The notes below the pieces were generated by a model that saw only the letters and a list, made by a program, of their open reading frames with translations, was not told where the DNA came from and did no database searches. From the NCBI RefSeq assembly GCF_000183745.1, contig NC_014761.1:1674001-1738000 (forward strand): a stretch of DNA of 64,000 nt. The letters are read 5' to 3'. Within the stretch, counting starts at the first letter, position 1. The number at the start of each line of letters is the position of its first letter. Positions 38,025 through 45,816 of this stretch are shown here, in pieces. Made by a program: the position numbers and the translations under genes. This DNA comes from Oceanithermus profundus DSM 14977. GTDB taxonomy: Bacteria > Deinococcota > Deinococci > Deinococcales > Marinithermaceae.

Positions 38025-38885
38025 CTACCCGGCGGTGCGGCCCCGTTCGGCCGCCGCAGCGCTCCACTGCACCACCGCGACGGCCAGCACCACCAGCGCG
38101 CCCCCGACCAGCCCCCGCAGGCCGAGCACCTCGCCCAGCACGAAGTAAGCGAAGGTCGCCGCCCAGACGGGCTCCATCGAGTAGATCACCGCCGCCTCGG
38201 GCGCGCTCACGCTGCGCTGGCCCACGGCCATCAGCCAGGTCGTGAGCGCGGTGGCGGCCACCCCCAGGTAGAGCACCGCCGCCCAGGGGACCGCAAGCCC
38301 CGCCAGCGCCGCCAGGTCGCCGCTCACCCAGGCCCAGGCGCCCACGAAGAGGCTGAGCCCCACGAGCTGGGTGAGGCTGAGCACGAAGGCGTCGTGCGTG
38401 CGGGTGTGCAGCTCCAGCCGCAGAATGTAGACCGCGTAGGTCACGGCGGTGGCCAGCGTCCAGAGGTCGCCCGCGTTCGGCGGGCTGCCGTCGTAGGCGA
38501 GCATGCCCACCCCCACGAAGCTGGCCAGGGCTCCGAGCCAGACCCAGACGGGCACGCGCCGGCCCGCGAGGCCCGCGATAACCGGCACCAGCACCACGCT
38601 GAGCGCGGTGATGAAGGCGCTGCGCCCGGCGGTGGTGTAGAGCAGGCCGATCGTCTGGGTGGCGTAGCCCAAAAAGGCCCAGAAGGCCAGGTCCAGGCCC
38701 GGACCCCAGGCGCCGCGGGCCCGCTTCCAGAAGGGCAGGAAGAAGGCTGCGCCCACCAGGAAGCGGAGCAGCATGAGCAGGCTGGGCGGAAACTGCTCGA
38801 GCGCCCCCTTGACCACCACGAAGGTCGAGCCCCAGATCAGCGTAACGAAGGTGAGCGCAAGAAGCCCGCGCAGGTGGGCGTTCAC
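38025..38885 (-). CDS. EamA/DMT-family transporter
   Basis: A 286-residue protein with ten membrane helices in two EamA repeats. The first repeat starts LLALTFVTLIWGSTFVVVKG and contains LTGQT-like SAFITALSVVLVPVIAGL; the second contains AAVIYSMEPVWAATFAYFVL and LRGLVGGALVVLAVAVVQWS. EamA proteins export amino acids or metabolites or import nucleotide sugars, so no substrate is assigned. The start is GTG 38885, 7 nt after TACACT (38898-38893), a leaderless arrangement that argues against longer starts in the same frame. Confidence 0.85.
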   Translation of the reverse strand: MNAHLRGLLALTFVTLIWGSTFVVVKGALEQFPPSLLMLLRFLVGAAFFLPFWKRARGAWGPGLDLAFWAFLGYATQTIGLLYTTAGRSAFITALSVVLVPVIAGLAGRRVPVWVWLGALASFVGVGMLAYDGSPPNAGDLWTLATAVTYAVYILRLELHTRTHDAFVLSLTQLVGLSLFVGAWAWVSGDLAALAGLAVPWAAVLYLGVAATALTTWLMAVGQRSVSAPEAAVIYSMEPVWAATFAYFVLGEVLGLRGLVGGALVVLAVAVVQWSAAAAERGRTAG

Positions 38886-38902
38886 GGTGCCCAGTGTACA
38901 CG

Positions 38903-39139
38903 CTAGCGCGAAAGGGCGGCGAGCAGCCACAGCGCCAGGTTGAGCCCCAGGGTGAGGATCAGGCTGACGAGCAGCATGGAGGTGACGGGGACGAAGACCC
39001 GCACGCCGTCGCGCTCGAAGCGCAGGTCGCCCGGCAGGTGGCCGAACCAGCCGAAGAGCGCCGGCCACCACCAAAGCAGCAACCCGGCAAAGACGATCAA
39101 CAGCCCCACGGCCACCAGCCAGCGGCCCAGCTCGCTCAT
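38903..39139 (-). CDS. DUF2905 family small membrane protein
   Basis: A 78-residue protein with two membrane helices (LVAVGLLIVFAGLLLWWWP and MLLVSLILTLGLNLALWLLA) separated by the family's characteristic turn HLPGDLRFERDGVRVFVPV. DUF2905 proteins are widespread and uncharacterised. A CATAAT hexamer (39151-39146) is 6 nt before the ATG, with no Shine-Dalgarno. Confidence 0.85.
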   Translation of the reverse strand: MSELGRWLVAVGLLIVFAGLLLWWWPALFGWFGHLPGDLRFERDGVRVFVPVTSMLLVSLILTLGLNLALWLLAALSR

Positions 39140-39204
39140 GCCCTCATTATGGCGTGCTGGAGGGGTTCTTTCCAATCCCGCCGCCGAGCGGGTAACGTAG
39201 GTTC

Positions 39205-40023
39205 ATGATCGAAGTGCGCGAGGCGAGCGGCACCGAAGAGGTGATGTTGACCGAGGACCTGCAGATCGCCGCCTGGGGGTTCAGCGAGCGCGAGATCGCG
39301 CCGCACTCGGCGCTGGTGGCGAGCCAGCACTCGGGCGGCCTCGTCGCCCTGGCCTGGGCCGGGGGCGAGGCCGTGGGCTTCGTCTGGGGCTTCCCGGCCT
39401 TTGAGGGCGGCCGCGTCTGGCACCACTCGCACCAGATGGGCGTGCGCCCCGACTGGCAGGGCAAGGGGGTGGCGCTGGCGCTCAAGCGCTACCAGCGCCG
39501 CTGGGCGCTGGAGCGCGGCTACGACCTGGTCACCTGGACCTTCGACCCGCTGCTCACCAAGAACGCGCGGTTCAACCTCGGAAAGCTCGGCGCCTGGGCG
39601 GGCCGCTACTTCCCCGACTTCTACGGCCTGCGCACCGGCCTGTACGCGGGCATCCCCGCGGACCGGCTGCTCATAAGCTGGGAGCTCGAGCACCCGCGGG
39701 TGCGCGAGCGGCTGGAGCGCATCCCGCCCCCGCCCGAACCCGAAGGGGAACCCCTGGCGCTCACCCGGGGGGAGGGCCTGGGCCTGGTCCCCGAGCGCCT
39801 GCTCACCCCGAGCGCCCCGCGCGTCTACCTGGAGGTGCCGCCCGACCTCGACGCCCTCAAGGCCAGCGACCTGGGCCTCGCCGAGGCCTGGCGGCTCTTC
39901 ACCCGCGAGGCCTTCACCTGGGCCTTCGCCCACGGTTACCGTGCGGTGGATCTGGCCCGCCGGGGGCCGCGGGTCTTCTACCAGCTCGAGCGCCCAGGGG
40001 ACCCGGCCGGCCGCAGCGGCTAA
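39205..40023 (+). CDS. GNAT-superfamily protein with a C-terminal extension
   Basis: A 272-residue protein. Residues 1-150 form a GNAT domain (LVALAWAGGEAVGFVWGFPA, MGVRPDWQGKGVALALKRYQ, LVTWTFDPLLTKNARFNLGK), similar to the predicted acetyltransferases of COG3375. The rest is a family-specific extension with LITPSAP-like LLTPSAPRVYLEVPPDLDAL. Substrate unknown. A TAACGT hexamer lies 6 nt before the ATG, but AGGTTC in the same bases could be read as a weak ribosome-binding site. It converges with the ROK kinase with a 4-bp overlap. Confidence 0.82.
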   Translation: MIEVREASGTEEVMLTEDLQIAAWGFSEREIAPHSALVASQHSGGLVALAWAGGEAVGFVWGFPAFEGGRVWHHSHQMGVRPDWQGKGVALALKRYQRRWALERGYDLVTWTFDPLLTKNARFNLGKLGAWAGRYFPDFYGLRTGLYAGIPADRLLISWELEHPRVRERLERIPPPPEPEGEPLALTRGEGLGLVPERLLTPSAPRVYLEVPPDLDALKASDLGLAEAWRLFTREAFTWAFAHGYRAVDLARRGPRVFYQLERPGDPAGRSG

Positions 40024-40925
40024 GGGCCTTCCGGAGCCAGCGCGCGCGCCGCCAGCGCCGCGCCGATCACGCCCGCGTCCTCGCCCAGGCGCGCAGGCAA
40101 AAGCGGGGCGGTGCGCCACCCCGCCGCGTGGCGCTCGAAGGCCCGGCGCACGCGCTCGAGCCAGACCTCGCCGCCGCCGAGGGCCACCCCACCGCCGACG
40201 ACGACGACCTCCGGATCCCACAGCTTCTGAGCGTCCGCGAGCGCCTGGCCCAGGTAGTCCGCGGCGGCCTCGACGATGCGCGCGGCCTTGGCCTCGCCGG
40301 CGCGCCAGCGCGCGAACAGTTCGGGCGTGTCCAGGGGTTCGGCGTAGGCGTAGCTGGCATCGCGCGCCAGCGCCCGCCCGCTCGCCACCGCCTCCAGGCA
40401 GCCGGCGTTGCCGCAACCGCAGACCGGACCCCCCGGCAGGACGGTGAGGTGGCCGAACTCGCCCGCCTGGCCGTAGGCGCCGCGCCAGACGCGGCCGTCC
40501 GCCACCAGGCCGCCGCCGATGCCGGTGGAGACGGTCACGAAAAACGAGCTCGCCGCGCCCCGGGCCGCGCCCAGGTGGTGTTCGGCCAGCGCCGCGGCGT
40601 TGGCGTCGTTCTCGAGCGCCACGGGGCGCTGCAAGGCCTCCTCAAGCCGCGCGCGCAGGGGAACGTCGCGGAACCGCGCGATGTTGGGCGCGAAGACGAC
40701 GACGCCGCGCTCGTAGTCGATGGGGCCCGGGGTGCCCACCCCCACGGCCGTCACCGGCGCCCCGGCCTCGGCCAGCGCCTCGTTGGCCGCCGCGATCATC
40801 GCCTGCAAGACGGCCTCCGCACCCTCCCGGGGGGTCGTGATGCGGCCGCGTTGGATCAGGCGTCCGCCTTCGAGCACCCCCAGGGCGATCTTGGTGCCCC
40901 CCAGGTCAATCCCGAGCGTCGCCAC
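40020..40925 (-). CDS. ROK-family sugar kinase (glucokinase-like)
   Basis: A 301-residue ROK protein, a kinase and not a repressor since no DNA-binding domain is present. It has the phosphate loop TLGIDLGGTKIALGVLEGG, the sugar/catalytic segment ALENDANAAALAEHHLGAA, TGIGGGLVADGRVWRGAYGQ and the zinc-binding motif GPVCGCGNAGCLEAVASG. Glucokinase is the most likely activity; N-acetylmannosamine or fructokinase activity is possible. The first 20 nt overlap the DUF2007-like gene upstream. Confidence 0.9.
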   Translation of the reverse strand: MATLGIDLGGTKIALGVLEGGRLIQRGRITTPREGAEAVLQAMIAAANEALAEAGAPVTAVGVGTPGPIDYERGVVVFAPNIARFRDVPLRARLEEALQRPVALENDANAAALAEHHLGAARGAASSFFVTVSTGIGGGLVADGRVWRGAYGQAGEFGHLTVLPGGPVCGCGNAGCLEAVASGRALARDASYAYAEPLDTPELFARWRAGEAKAARIVEAAADYLGQALADAQKLWDPEVVVVGGGVALGGGEVWLERVRRAFERHAAGWRTAPLLPARLGEDAGVIGAALAARALAPEGP

Positions 40926-41148
40926 CCGCGTCCTCCAGCAGGGCGCGCGCCTCGGCCTCGGCCGCCTCGGGCACCCAGACCCCCACGGGGCCGGTGGCCT
41001 CGGGCAGGATGCCGGCGAAGTCGGCGTAGGGCCCGAAGACGCGCGCGGCGATGCCCGCCTCGCGCAGCCGCCGCACGATCGGTTCGGCCAAGACCGGCTC
41101 GCATTCGAGCAGCATCACGTAGTCGGTGCCGGCGTGACGCCTCTTCAC
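40906..41148 (-). CDS. DUF2007-like small protein, copy 2
   Basis: An 80-residue protein with MLLECEPVLAEPIVRRLREA, GIAARVFGPYADFAGILPEA, VGVWVPEAAEAEARALLEDA, a ferredoxin-like pattern seen in DUF2007 putative signal-transducing proteins. The start is GTG 41148, overlapping the stop of the preceding paralogue (GTGA). It and its neighbour look like a tandem duplication that has diverged. No catalytic residues are evident. Confidence 0.7.
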   Translation of the reverse strand: MKRRHAGTDYVMLLECEPVLAEPIVRRLREAGIAARVFGPYADFAGILPEATGPVGVWVPEAAEAEARALLEDAGGDARD

Positions 41149-41390
41149 GCCTCTTCGTCCTCCAGACGCAGGAGCCGGCGGGCGTGCTCGAGCTGGTCCT
41201 CGGGCACCCACAGCGAGGTCGGCGTCATCGTGGGCAGCATCCCCTCCAGCTCCACCGGCGGCCGCTCGATCTCGGCGGGAATGCCGGCGGCGCGCAGCTC
41301 GGCGGCGAAGCCGTCCACGATGGGGCGCTCTCCGAAGAGCAGGAAAGCGTAGACCCGCCCCCCGATCCGTTTGGTCCTAGGCGTTTCCAT
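41145..41390 (-). CDS. DUF2007-like small protein, copy 1
   Basis: An 81-residue protein sharing the pattern of the next gene: YAFLLFGERPIVDGFAAELR, AAGIPAEIERPPVELEGMLP, TSLWVPEDQLEHARRLLRLE. The VPExxLExAxxLL end is typical of DUF2007. It overlaps the M20 peptidase gene upstream by 14 nt and the second copy downstream by 4 nt, so four genes (M20, two DUF2007-like, ROK kinase) form one tightly packed operon. Confidence 0.7.
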   Translation of the reverse strand: METPRTKRIGGRVYAFLLFGERPIVDGFAAELRAAGIPAEIERPPVELEGMLPTMTPTSLWVPEDQLEHARRLLRLEDEEA

Positions 41391-42489
41391 GCAACACCTC
41401 CAGGAGCCGGCGCGTCAGGCGCGCGTACAGCGCCCGGGCGCGTTCCAGCTCGTCCACGGGCACGCGTTCGCGCGTGGTGTGGGCCAGCTCGGGGTCGCCG
41501 GGGCCCAGCCCCAGCACCACGGCGCCGCTCGCAGCCAGGTAGGGCGCGTCGGTGGTGAACCACCAGACGCCGGCCTCCTCCTGCCCCAGCTCGGCCAGGG
41601 CCGCCTGCAACAGAGGATGGTCCGCGGGCACCAGGTGCGGCGGGAAGACCATGGGGTAGCGCATCGTCACCTCGCCGCTGGCGCGTTCGGTCTCGGGTAC
41701 GTAGACGGAGGCGTCGCCCGCGATCAGGCGCAGGCGCTCGAGGATCGCCTCGGGATCCTCGCCGGGCACGAAGCGGTAGTCCACGCAGACCTGGGCCAGA
41801 CCCGGCACCACGTTGGTGGCCCGGGGGCGGCTCTCCACGTAGGTAGGGGTGCAGCTCGCCCGCCCCAGCTCGGGGTGCTCGGCGGTCTCGAAGGCCTCGA
41901 GCGCAGCCAGGAACCGCCCCAGGTCGGGCAGGGGGTTGCGACCCAGCTCGGGGCGCGCGGCGTGCGCCAGCCGCCCCTCGTAGTCGGCCCAGACCTCGAT
42001 CCGGCCGCGGTGTCCGCGCATCAGCCGGTTGTTCGAAGGCTCCCCCAGGATCGCCGCGTCGGCCCGGAGCCGTTCGGCGGCGAAGCGGCTGCCGAGGCCG
42101 CCCACCTCCTCCTGCACCACCGCTAAAAAACGCACCCGGCCCGGCGGCGGATCCTTCGCCAGGTCCGCCATCGCCCCCAGCATGGCCGCGAGCGCCCCCT
42201 TCATGTCCACCGCCCCGCGGCCCCAGAGCTCGCCCTCCGCCACCTCGCCCGCGAAGGGCGGGTGCGGCCAGGCGTCGGGCTCGCCCGCCGGCACCACGTC
42301 CATGTGGCCGGTGAGCAGCACCTCGAAGGGGCCCTCGCCCAGGGCGAACTCCACGTTGCCCGCGTCGTCGAGCTGGGGCCGGAAGCCCAGGGCCTCGGCC
42401 TCTTCCATCAGCACCCGAGCGGCCGGGGCCTCGCCGCCCGAGGGGCTTTCGGCGCGGATGAGCCGCGCGGCGGTCTTGACGACGTTCAT
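41377..42489 (-). CDS. M20-family deacylase/peptidase (ArgE/DapE/LysK-like)
   Basis: A 370-residue dizinc hydrolase. The family residues are visible in LLTGHMDVVPAGEPDAWPHP, LWGRGAVDMKGALAAMLGAM, VVQEEVGGLGSRFAAERL and ILGEPSNNRLMRGHRGRIEV. LysK of the Thermus LysW-dependent lysine pathway is of similar size, but without the rest of that pathway I would not assign it. A -10 TAGGAT (42501-42496) lies 6 nt before the ATG and overlaps the stop codon of rlmB; a leaderless transcript is likely. Confidence 0.85.
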   Translation of the reverse strand: MNVVKTAARLIRAESPSGGEAPAARVLMEEAEALGFRPQLDDAGNVEFALGEGPFEVLLTGHMDVVPAGEPDAWPHPPFAGEVAEGELWGRGAVDMKGALAAMLGAMADLAKDPPPGRVRFLAVVQEEVGGLGSRFAAERLRADAAILGEPSNNRLMRGHRGRIEVWADYEGRLAHAARPELGRNPLPDLGRFLAALEAFETAEHPELGRASCTPTYVESRPRATNVVPGLAQVCVDYRFVPGEDPEAILERLRLIAGDASVYVPETERASGEVTMRYPMVFPPHLVPADHPLLQAALAELGQEEAGVWWFTTDAPYLAASGAVVLGLGPGDPELAHTTRERVPVDELERARALYARLTRRLLEVLHGNA

Positions 42490-42498
42490 ACCCCCATC

Positions 42499-43212
42499 CT
42501 ACCCGCGCCGGGCCGCCAGGGCCCAGTGGACGGCGATCCCCGCCGCCACCGCGGCGTTCAGGCTGGGGGTGCGCCCGCGCAGGGGGATGTGCACGAGCTG
42601 GTCGCAGCGGTCGCGCACCAGCCGGCGCAGGCCCGAGCCCTCCGAGCCGATCACCCAGGCCAGCGGCCGCTCGTAGTCGGCCTCCTCGAGCGCCACCTCG
42701 CCCTCGCCCGCCAGGCCGTAGACCCAGACGCCGGCCTCCTTGAGCTCCTCGATGTAGCGCGGCAGGTTGGGCACCTGCACCACCGGCAGGTGCCGCGCCG
42801 CGCCCGCCGAGGCCTTGACGGCCACCGGCGAGAGGGGGGCGCTGCGGCGCGTCTCGCTCACCACCCCGTGCGCCCCCAGCGCCTCGGCGCTGCGCAGGAT
42901 CGCGCCGTAGTTGCGCGGGTCGGTGATGCCGTCGAGCAGCACCACGAGCGGCAGCTCGCCGCGCTTGTGGGCCAGGCGCAGGGGGGCGTCGGGCTCGGCC
43001 AGCCGGATCGCCTCGATCTCGGCCACGATGCCCTGGTGGTGGGTCGTGCGCACCAGCTGGTCGAGCTCGATGCGGGGCACCAGCTCGTAGGGAATGCCCG
43101 CGTCCTCGAGCTTCTTCAGGAACTTGCGCTCGACGCCGCGGGCCACCAGCACCCGGCGCACCCCGCCTTCGCGCGCGGCCTCGAGCACCGGATTGCGACC
43201 GTAGATCCACAT
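42499..43212 (-). CDS. rlmB: 23S rRNA/tRNA 2'-O-methyltransferase of the TrmH family (RlmB-like)
   Basis: A SPOUT-class RNA ribose methyltransferase of 237 residues. It starts WIYGRNPVLEAAREGGVRRV, has a short N-terminal L30e-like RNA-binding part, then VLLDGITDPRNYGAILRSAE, HGVVSETRRSAPLSPVAVKA, WVIGSEGSGLRRLVRDRCDQ and IPLRGRTPSLNAAVAAGIAV, which are the three SpoU motifs. RlmB (G2251 of 23S rRNA) is the best guess. TAGGCT (43224-43219) is 6 nt before the ATG, so the mRNA is probably leaderless. Confidence 0.92.
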   Translation of the reverse strand: MWIYGRNPVLEAAREGGVRRVLVARGVERKFLKKLEDAGIPYELVPRIELDQLVRTTHHQGIVAEIEAIRLAEPDAPLRLAHKRGELPLVVLLDGITDPRNYGAILRSAEALGAHGVVSETRRSAPLSPVAVKASAGAARHLPVVQVPNLPRYIEELKEAGVWVYGLAGEGEVALEEADYERPLAWVIGSEGSGLRRLVRDRCDQLVHIPLRGRTPSLNAAVAAGIAVHWALAARRG

Positions 43213-43237
43213 GCCCCCAGCCTACCGCGACGGCGGC

Positions 43238-43271
43238 AAAAGGGCCCGCGGGGGGTTCCCCCCGCGGGCCC
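43238..43271 (-). terminator. Terminator of the peptide-importer operon
   Basis: Reading leftward, GGGCCCGCGGGGGG and CCCCCCGCGGGCCC form a perfect 14-bp stem (43271-43242), followed by TTTT (43241-43238). It is the clearest intrinsic terminator on the minus strand. Confidence 0.85.
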
Positions 43272-43290
43272 TGGCCGAACCCACCGAACT

Positions 43291-43331
43291 GCGTACCGCT
43301 CACTACGTACTACGCACTACGTACCACGCAC
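43291..43331. repeat. Short tandem-like array of ACTACGYA units
   Basis: Degenerate copies of an 8-bp unit (CTACGTAC, TACGCACT, ACGTACCA, CGCACC) fill 41 bp just after the OppC stop codon. Similar arrays occur at 49002-49036 (inverted) and 56999-57021. Confidence 0.6.
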
Positions 43332-43336
43332 CATTC

Positions 43337-44725
43337 TCACAGCTGACTGCGCGGGTCCAGCGCGTCGCGCAGGCCGTCGCCCATGTAGTTGAAGGCCAGC
43401 ACCGTGATCAGGATCATCAACCCCGGGTAGATGGCCAGGTGGGGCGCGTAGAAGATGAAGTCCTGCGCCCCGGTGAGCATGTTGCCCCAGGTCGGCACCG
43501 GCGGCTGGATGCCGAAGCCCAGGAACGAGAGCGCCGCCTCCACCAGGATGGCCGTGCCCACCGCCAGGGTGGCGTCGACGATGATCGGCGCCAGGGTGTT
43601 GGGCACCAGGTGGCGGAACATGATGCGCGGCTCGCTCGCGCCCAGCGCGTAGGCGGCCATCGAGAACTCCTGCTCGCGCAGGCTCAGGATCTGGCCGCGC
43701 ACCAGCCGCGCCGAGGTGATCCAGCCGAAGATGATCAGGATGCTGATGATGATGAAGACCGAGGCCGACTCCCCGAACACCCCCTGCGCCAGCCGCCCCA
43801 GCGGCGAGCGCGAGTCGTTCAGGAAGGCCGAGAGCACCAGCAGGAGCGGCAGCGTCGGGATCGAGAGCATGAAGTCGATCAGGCGGCTGATCACGATGTC
43901 CAGGTCCAGCTTCAGCTGCCCGACCAGGCCCCAGACCACCAGCACCAGCGCGGCGGCCCCGCCGATCACCAGGCCGGCGGTGGAAAGCGCGCCGTTCAGG
44001 CCGCCCTCGCCGATCGCGGGCAGCGCCAGGGTGCGGGTGATGTCCCAGATCAGCCAGGCCGTGCCCCCCAGGATGCCCCAACTCAGCACGGTCCAGGTCA
44101 TGCGGCTCAGGTGGGCGCCGAAGACGCCGAAGAGGTTGAGCGCGAGCACCCCCAGCGCGACCAGCAAGGCGGCGAGCCAGAACGCGCCGGTCTGCCCCGC
44201 GGCCGCCAGCGAGACGAGCAGGCCCAGCCCCGCAAAACCGAGCGCCAGCGCCAGGCCGAAGGCGGCCAGGCTGCCCTCGGCCACGATCTCCCGCAGGCGC
44301 CTGGAAAAGGGACCCGCGTAGAAGTCGAAGGGGCGCCCCGAGAAGAAACCCGCGAGCGCACCGATGATGGTGCCGATGATGACGCTCACGATCGCCACCG
44401 AAAAACCGACCAGCAGCGAGATGCGCCCGCCGAAGAGGATGCGCGAGAACACGTCGCGGCCCAGCTCGTCGGTGCCGAGGAGGTGACCCGGCGAGCCGGG
44501 CGGGAGGAAGTAGAAGGCCTTGAGGTTGGCCCCGGAGGGCTGCTCGTTGGGGTCGGGGATCCAGCCCAGCGAGACCAGCAGCGGCGCGGCCAGGCTGGCC
44601 GCGACCAGGATCACGATGACGACCATCGAGACCTGGGCCATCCGGTGCTTGCGGAAGCGGCGCCAGGCCAGGTGCCAGGTGGACTCCCCGCGTTCGATCT
44701 TCTTCACGTTCACGTTGCTTGCCAC
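43337..44725 (-). CDS. Dipeptide/oligopeptide ABC transporter permease (OppC/DppC type) with a large membrane insertion
   Basis: A 462-residue permease, about 160 longer than the usual 300. The canonical parts are present: HRMAQVSMVVIVILVAASLA, HLLGTDELGRDVFSRILFGG, IIGTIIGALAGFFSG, then after the insertion RLIDFMLSIPTLPLLLVLSA and the ATPase-contact loop EFSMAAYALGASEPRIMFRH. Between residues about 128 and 260 there is an extra block with four hydrophobic stretches, for example FGLALALGFAGLGLLVSLAA and FWLAALLVALGVLALNLFGV, placed between the second and third canonical helices. It works with OppB (9 nt upstream) and the binding protein; ATPases are elsewhere. Confidence 0.9.
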   Translation of the reverse strand: MASNVNVKKIERGESTWHLAWRRFRKHRMAQVSMVVIVILVAASLAAPLLVSLGWIPDPNEQPSGANLKAFYFLPPGSPGHLLGTDELGRDVFSRILFGGRISLLVGFSVAIVSVIIGTIIGALAGFFSGRPFDFYAGPFSRRLREIVAEGSLAAFGLALALGFAGLGLLVSLAAAGQTGAFWLAALLVALGVLALNLFGVFGAHLSRMTWTVLSWGILGGTAWLIWDITRTLALPAIGEGGLNGALSTAGLVIGGAAALVLVVWGLVGQLKLDLDIVISRLIDFMLSIPTLPLLLVLSAFLNDSRSPLGRLAQGVFGESASVFIIISILIIFGWITSARLVRGQILSLREQEFSMAAYALGASEPRIMFRHLVPNTLAPIIVDATLAVGTAILVEAALSFLGFGIQPPVPTWGNMLTGAQDFIFYAPHLAIYPGLMILITVLAFNYMGDGLRDALDPRSQL

Positions 44726-44734
44726 GGTCGCCTC

Positions 44735-45736
44735 CTAGTTGTAGCGGATGCGGGGGTCCACCACCGCGTACGCCAGGTCCGCCAGCAGGTTGAACAGCGC
44801 CGTCAGGAAGGCCAGGAAGACGAGCGCCGCCATGGCCACGTTGTAGTCCTTCTCGAGTAGCGAGTCAAAGAGTGCGCGCCCCATGCCGGGCCAGGAGAAG
44901 ATCGTCTCGGTGATCACCGCCCCGCTGAACAGCCCGGGGATGGCCAGGCCCACGAGGGTGACGATCGGAATCAGGGCGTTGCGCAACGCGTGCTTGTAGA
45001 TCACCACCCGCTCGCTGAGCCCCTTGGAGCGCGCGGTGCGGATGTAGTCCTGCTGCAGCACTTCGAGCATCGAGGAGCGGGTGAATCGGGTCCAGCCGGC
45101 CATCGAGAGCACCGAAAGGGTGAAGACGGGCAGGACCAGGTACCAGGCGCGGTCCTTGAGGTAGGCCCACCAGCCCACGGTGTCGGGGCTCATCCCCGGC
45201 GAGACGAACCCGCCCGCCGGGAAGATGGGTTCGAAACGGCCCAGCCGCTCGGGCAGCCAGACCGCGAAGAGCAGCATCAGCATGATGCCGAGCCAGAAGA
45301 CCGGGGTGGAGTAGCCGACGAACGAGAAGAAGGTCACCACGTAGTCGGCGATCGAATACTGCCGCACCGCCGAGAAGACCCCCACGGGTATGGCGACCGC
45401 CAGCGCCAACAGGAACGACAGCCCCGTGAGCAGCAACGTGTTCTGCATGCGTCCGTAGATGAACTGGGCCGCGGGCTGCGCGTAAGTGCGCGAAAGCCCC
45501 AGGTCCCCCTGGAGCGCGCGCCCCAACCACTTGAAGTAGCGGATGTGGATCGGCTGGTCGAGGCCGTAGGCGGCCTTGAGCTTGGCGATGTCCTCCTGGG
45601 TCAGGTGGGGGTTCTGAAAGATCAGGCCTTCGAGCGGATCGCCGGGCTGCAGGGCCACCAGCGTGTAGATGGCCAGGGAAACAAAAAAGAGCAGCGGGAT
45701 CATCTGCAGAAGACGCCTGAGGGTGTACGCGATCAT
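44735..45736 (-). CDS. Dipeptide/oligopeptide ABC transporter permease (OppB/DppB type)
   Basis: The 333-residue partner permease. It has the N-terminal helix RLLQMIPLLFFVSLAIYTLV, QPGDPLEGL, the family block YFKWLGRALQGDLGLSRTYA, further helices including LLTGLSFLLALAVAIPVGVF, the ATPase-contact loop YIRTARSKGLSERVVIYKHA and a C-terminal end ADLAYAVVDPRIRYN. Length is normal. It is 80 nt after the binding-protein gene and 9 nt before OppC. Confidence 0.93.
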   Translation of the reverse strand: MIAYTLRRLLQMIPLLFFVSLAIYTLVALQPGDPLEGLIFQNPHLTQEDIAKLKAAYGLDQPIHIRYFKWLGRALQGDLGLSRTYAQPAAQFIYGRMQNTLLLTGLSFLLALAVAIPVGVFSAVRQYSIADYVVTFFSFVGYSTPVFWLGIMLMLLFAVWLPERLGRFEPIFPAGGFVSPGMSPDTVGWWAYLKDRAWYLVLPVFTLSVLSMAGWTRFTRSSMLEVLQQDYIRTARSKGLSERVVIYKHALRNALIPIVTLVGLAIPGLFSGAVITETIFSWPGMGRALFDSLLEKDYNVAMAALVFLAFLTALFNLLADLAYAVVDPRIRYN

Positions 45737-45816
45737 GTGAAGATTCTCCTCTTCCCTTGTTTTGCTTCAGAAATTCGTGGCCGCGCCGTCGGCGCGGCCA
45801 CGATGGGATCCAAAGG

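Noticed and set aside
41377-42489. Naming this M20 gene lysK
   Set aside because: Size and motifs fit several M20 deacylases, and none of the LysW-pathway genes is nearby.
43291-43331. Possible CRISPR-like repeat
   Set aside because: The units are 8 bp, contiguous and degenerate, with no spacers and no cas genes in the window.
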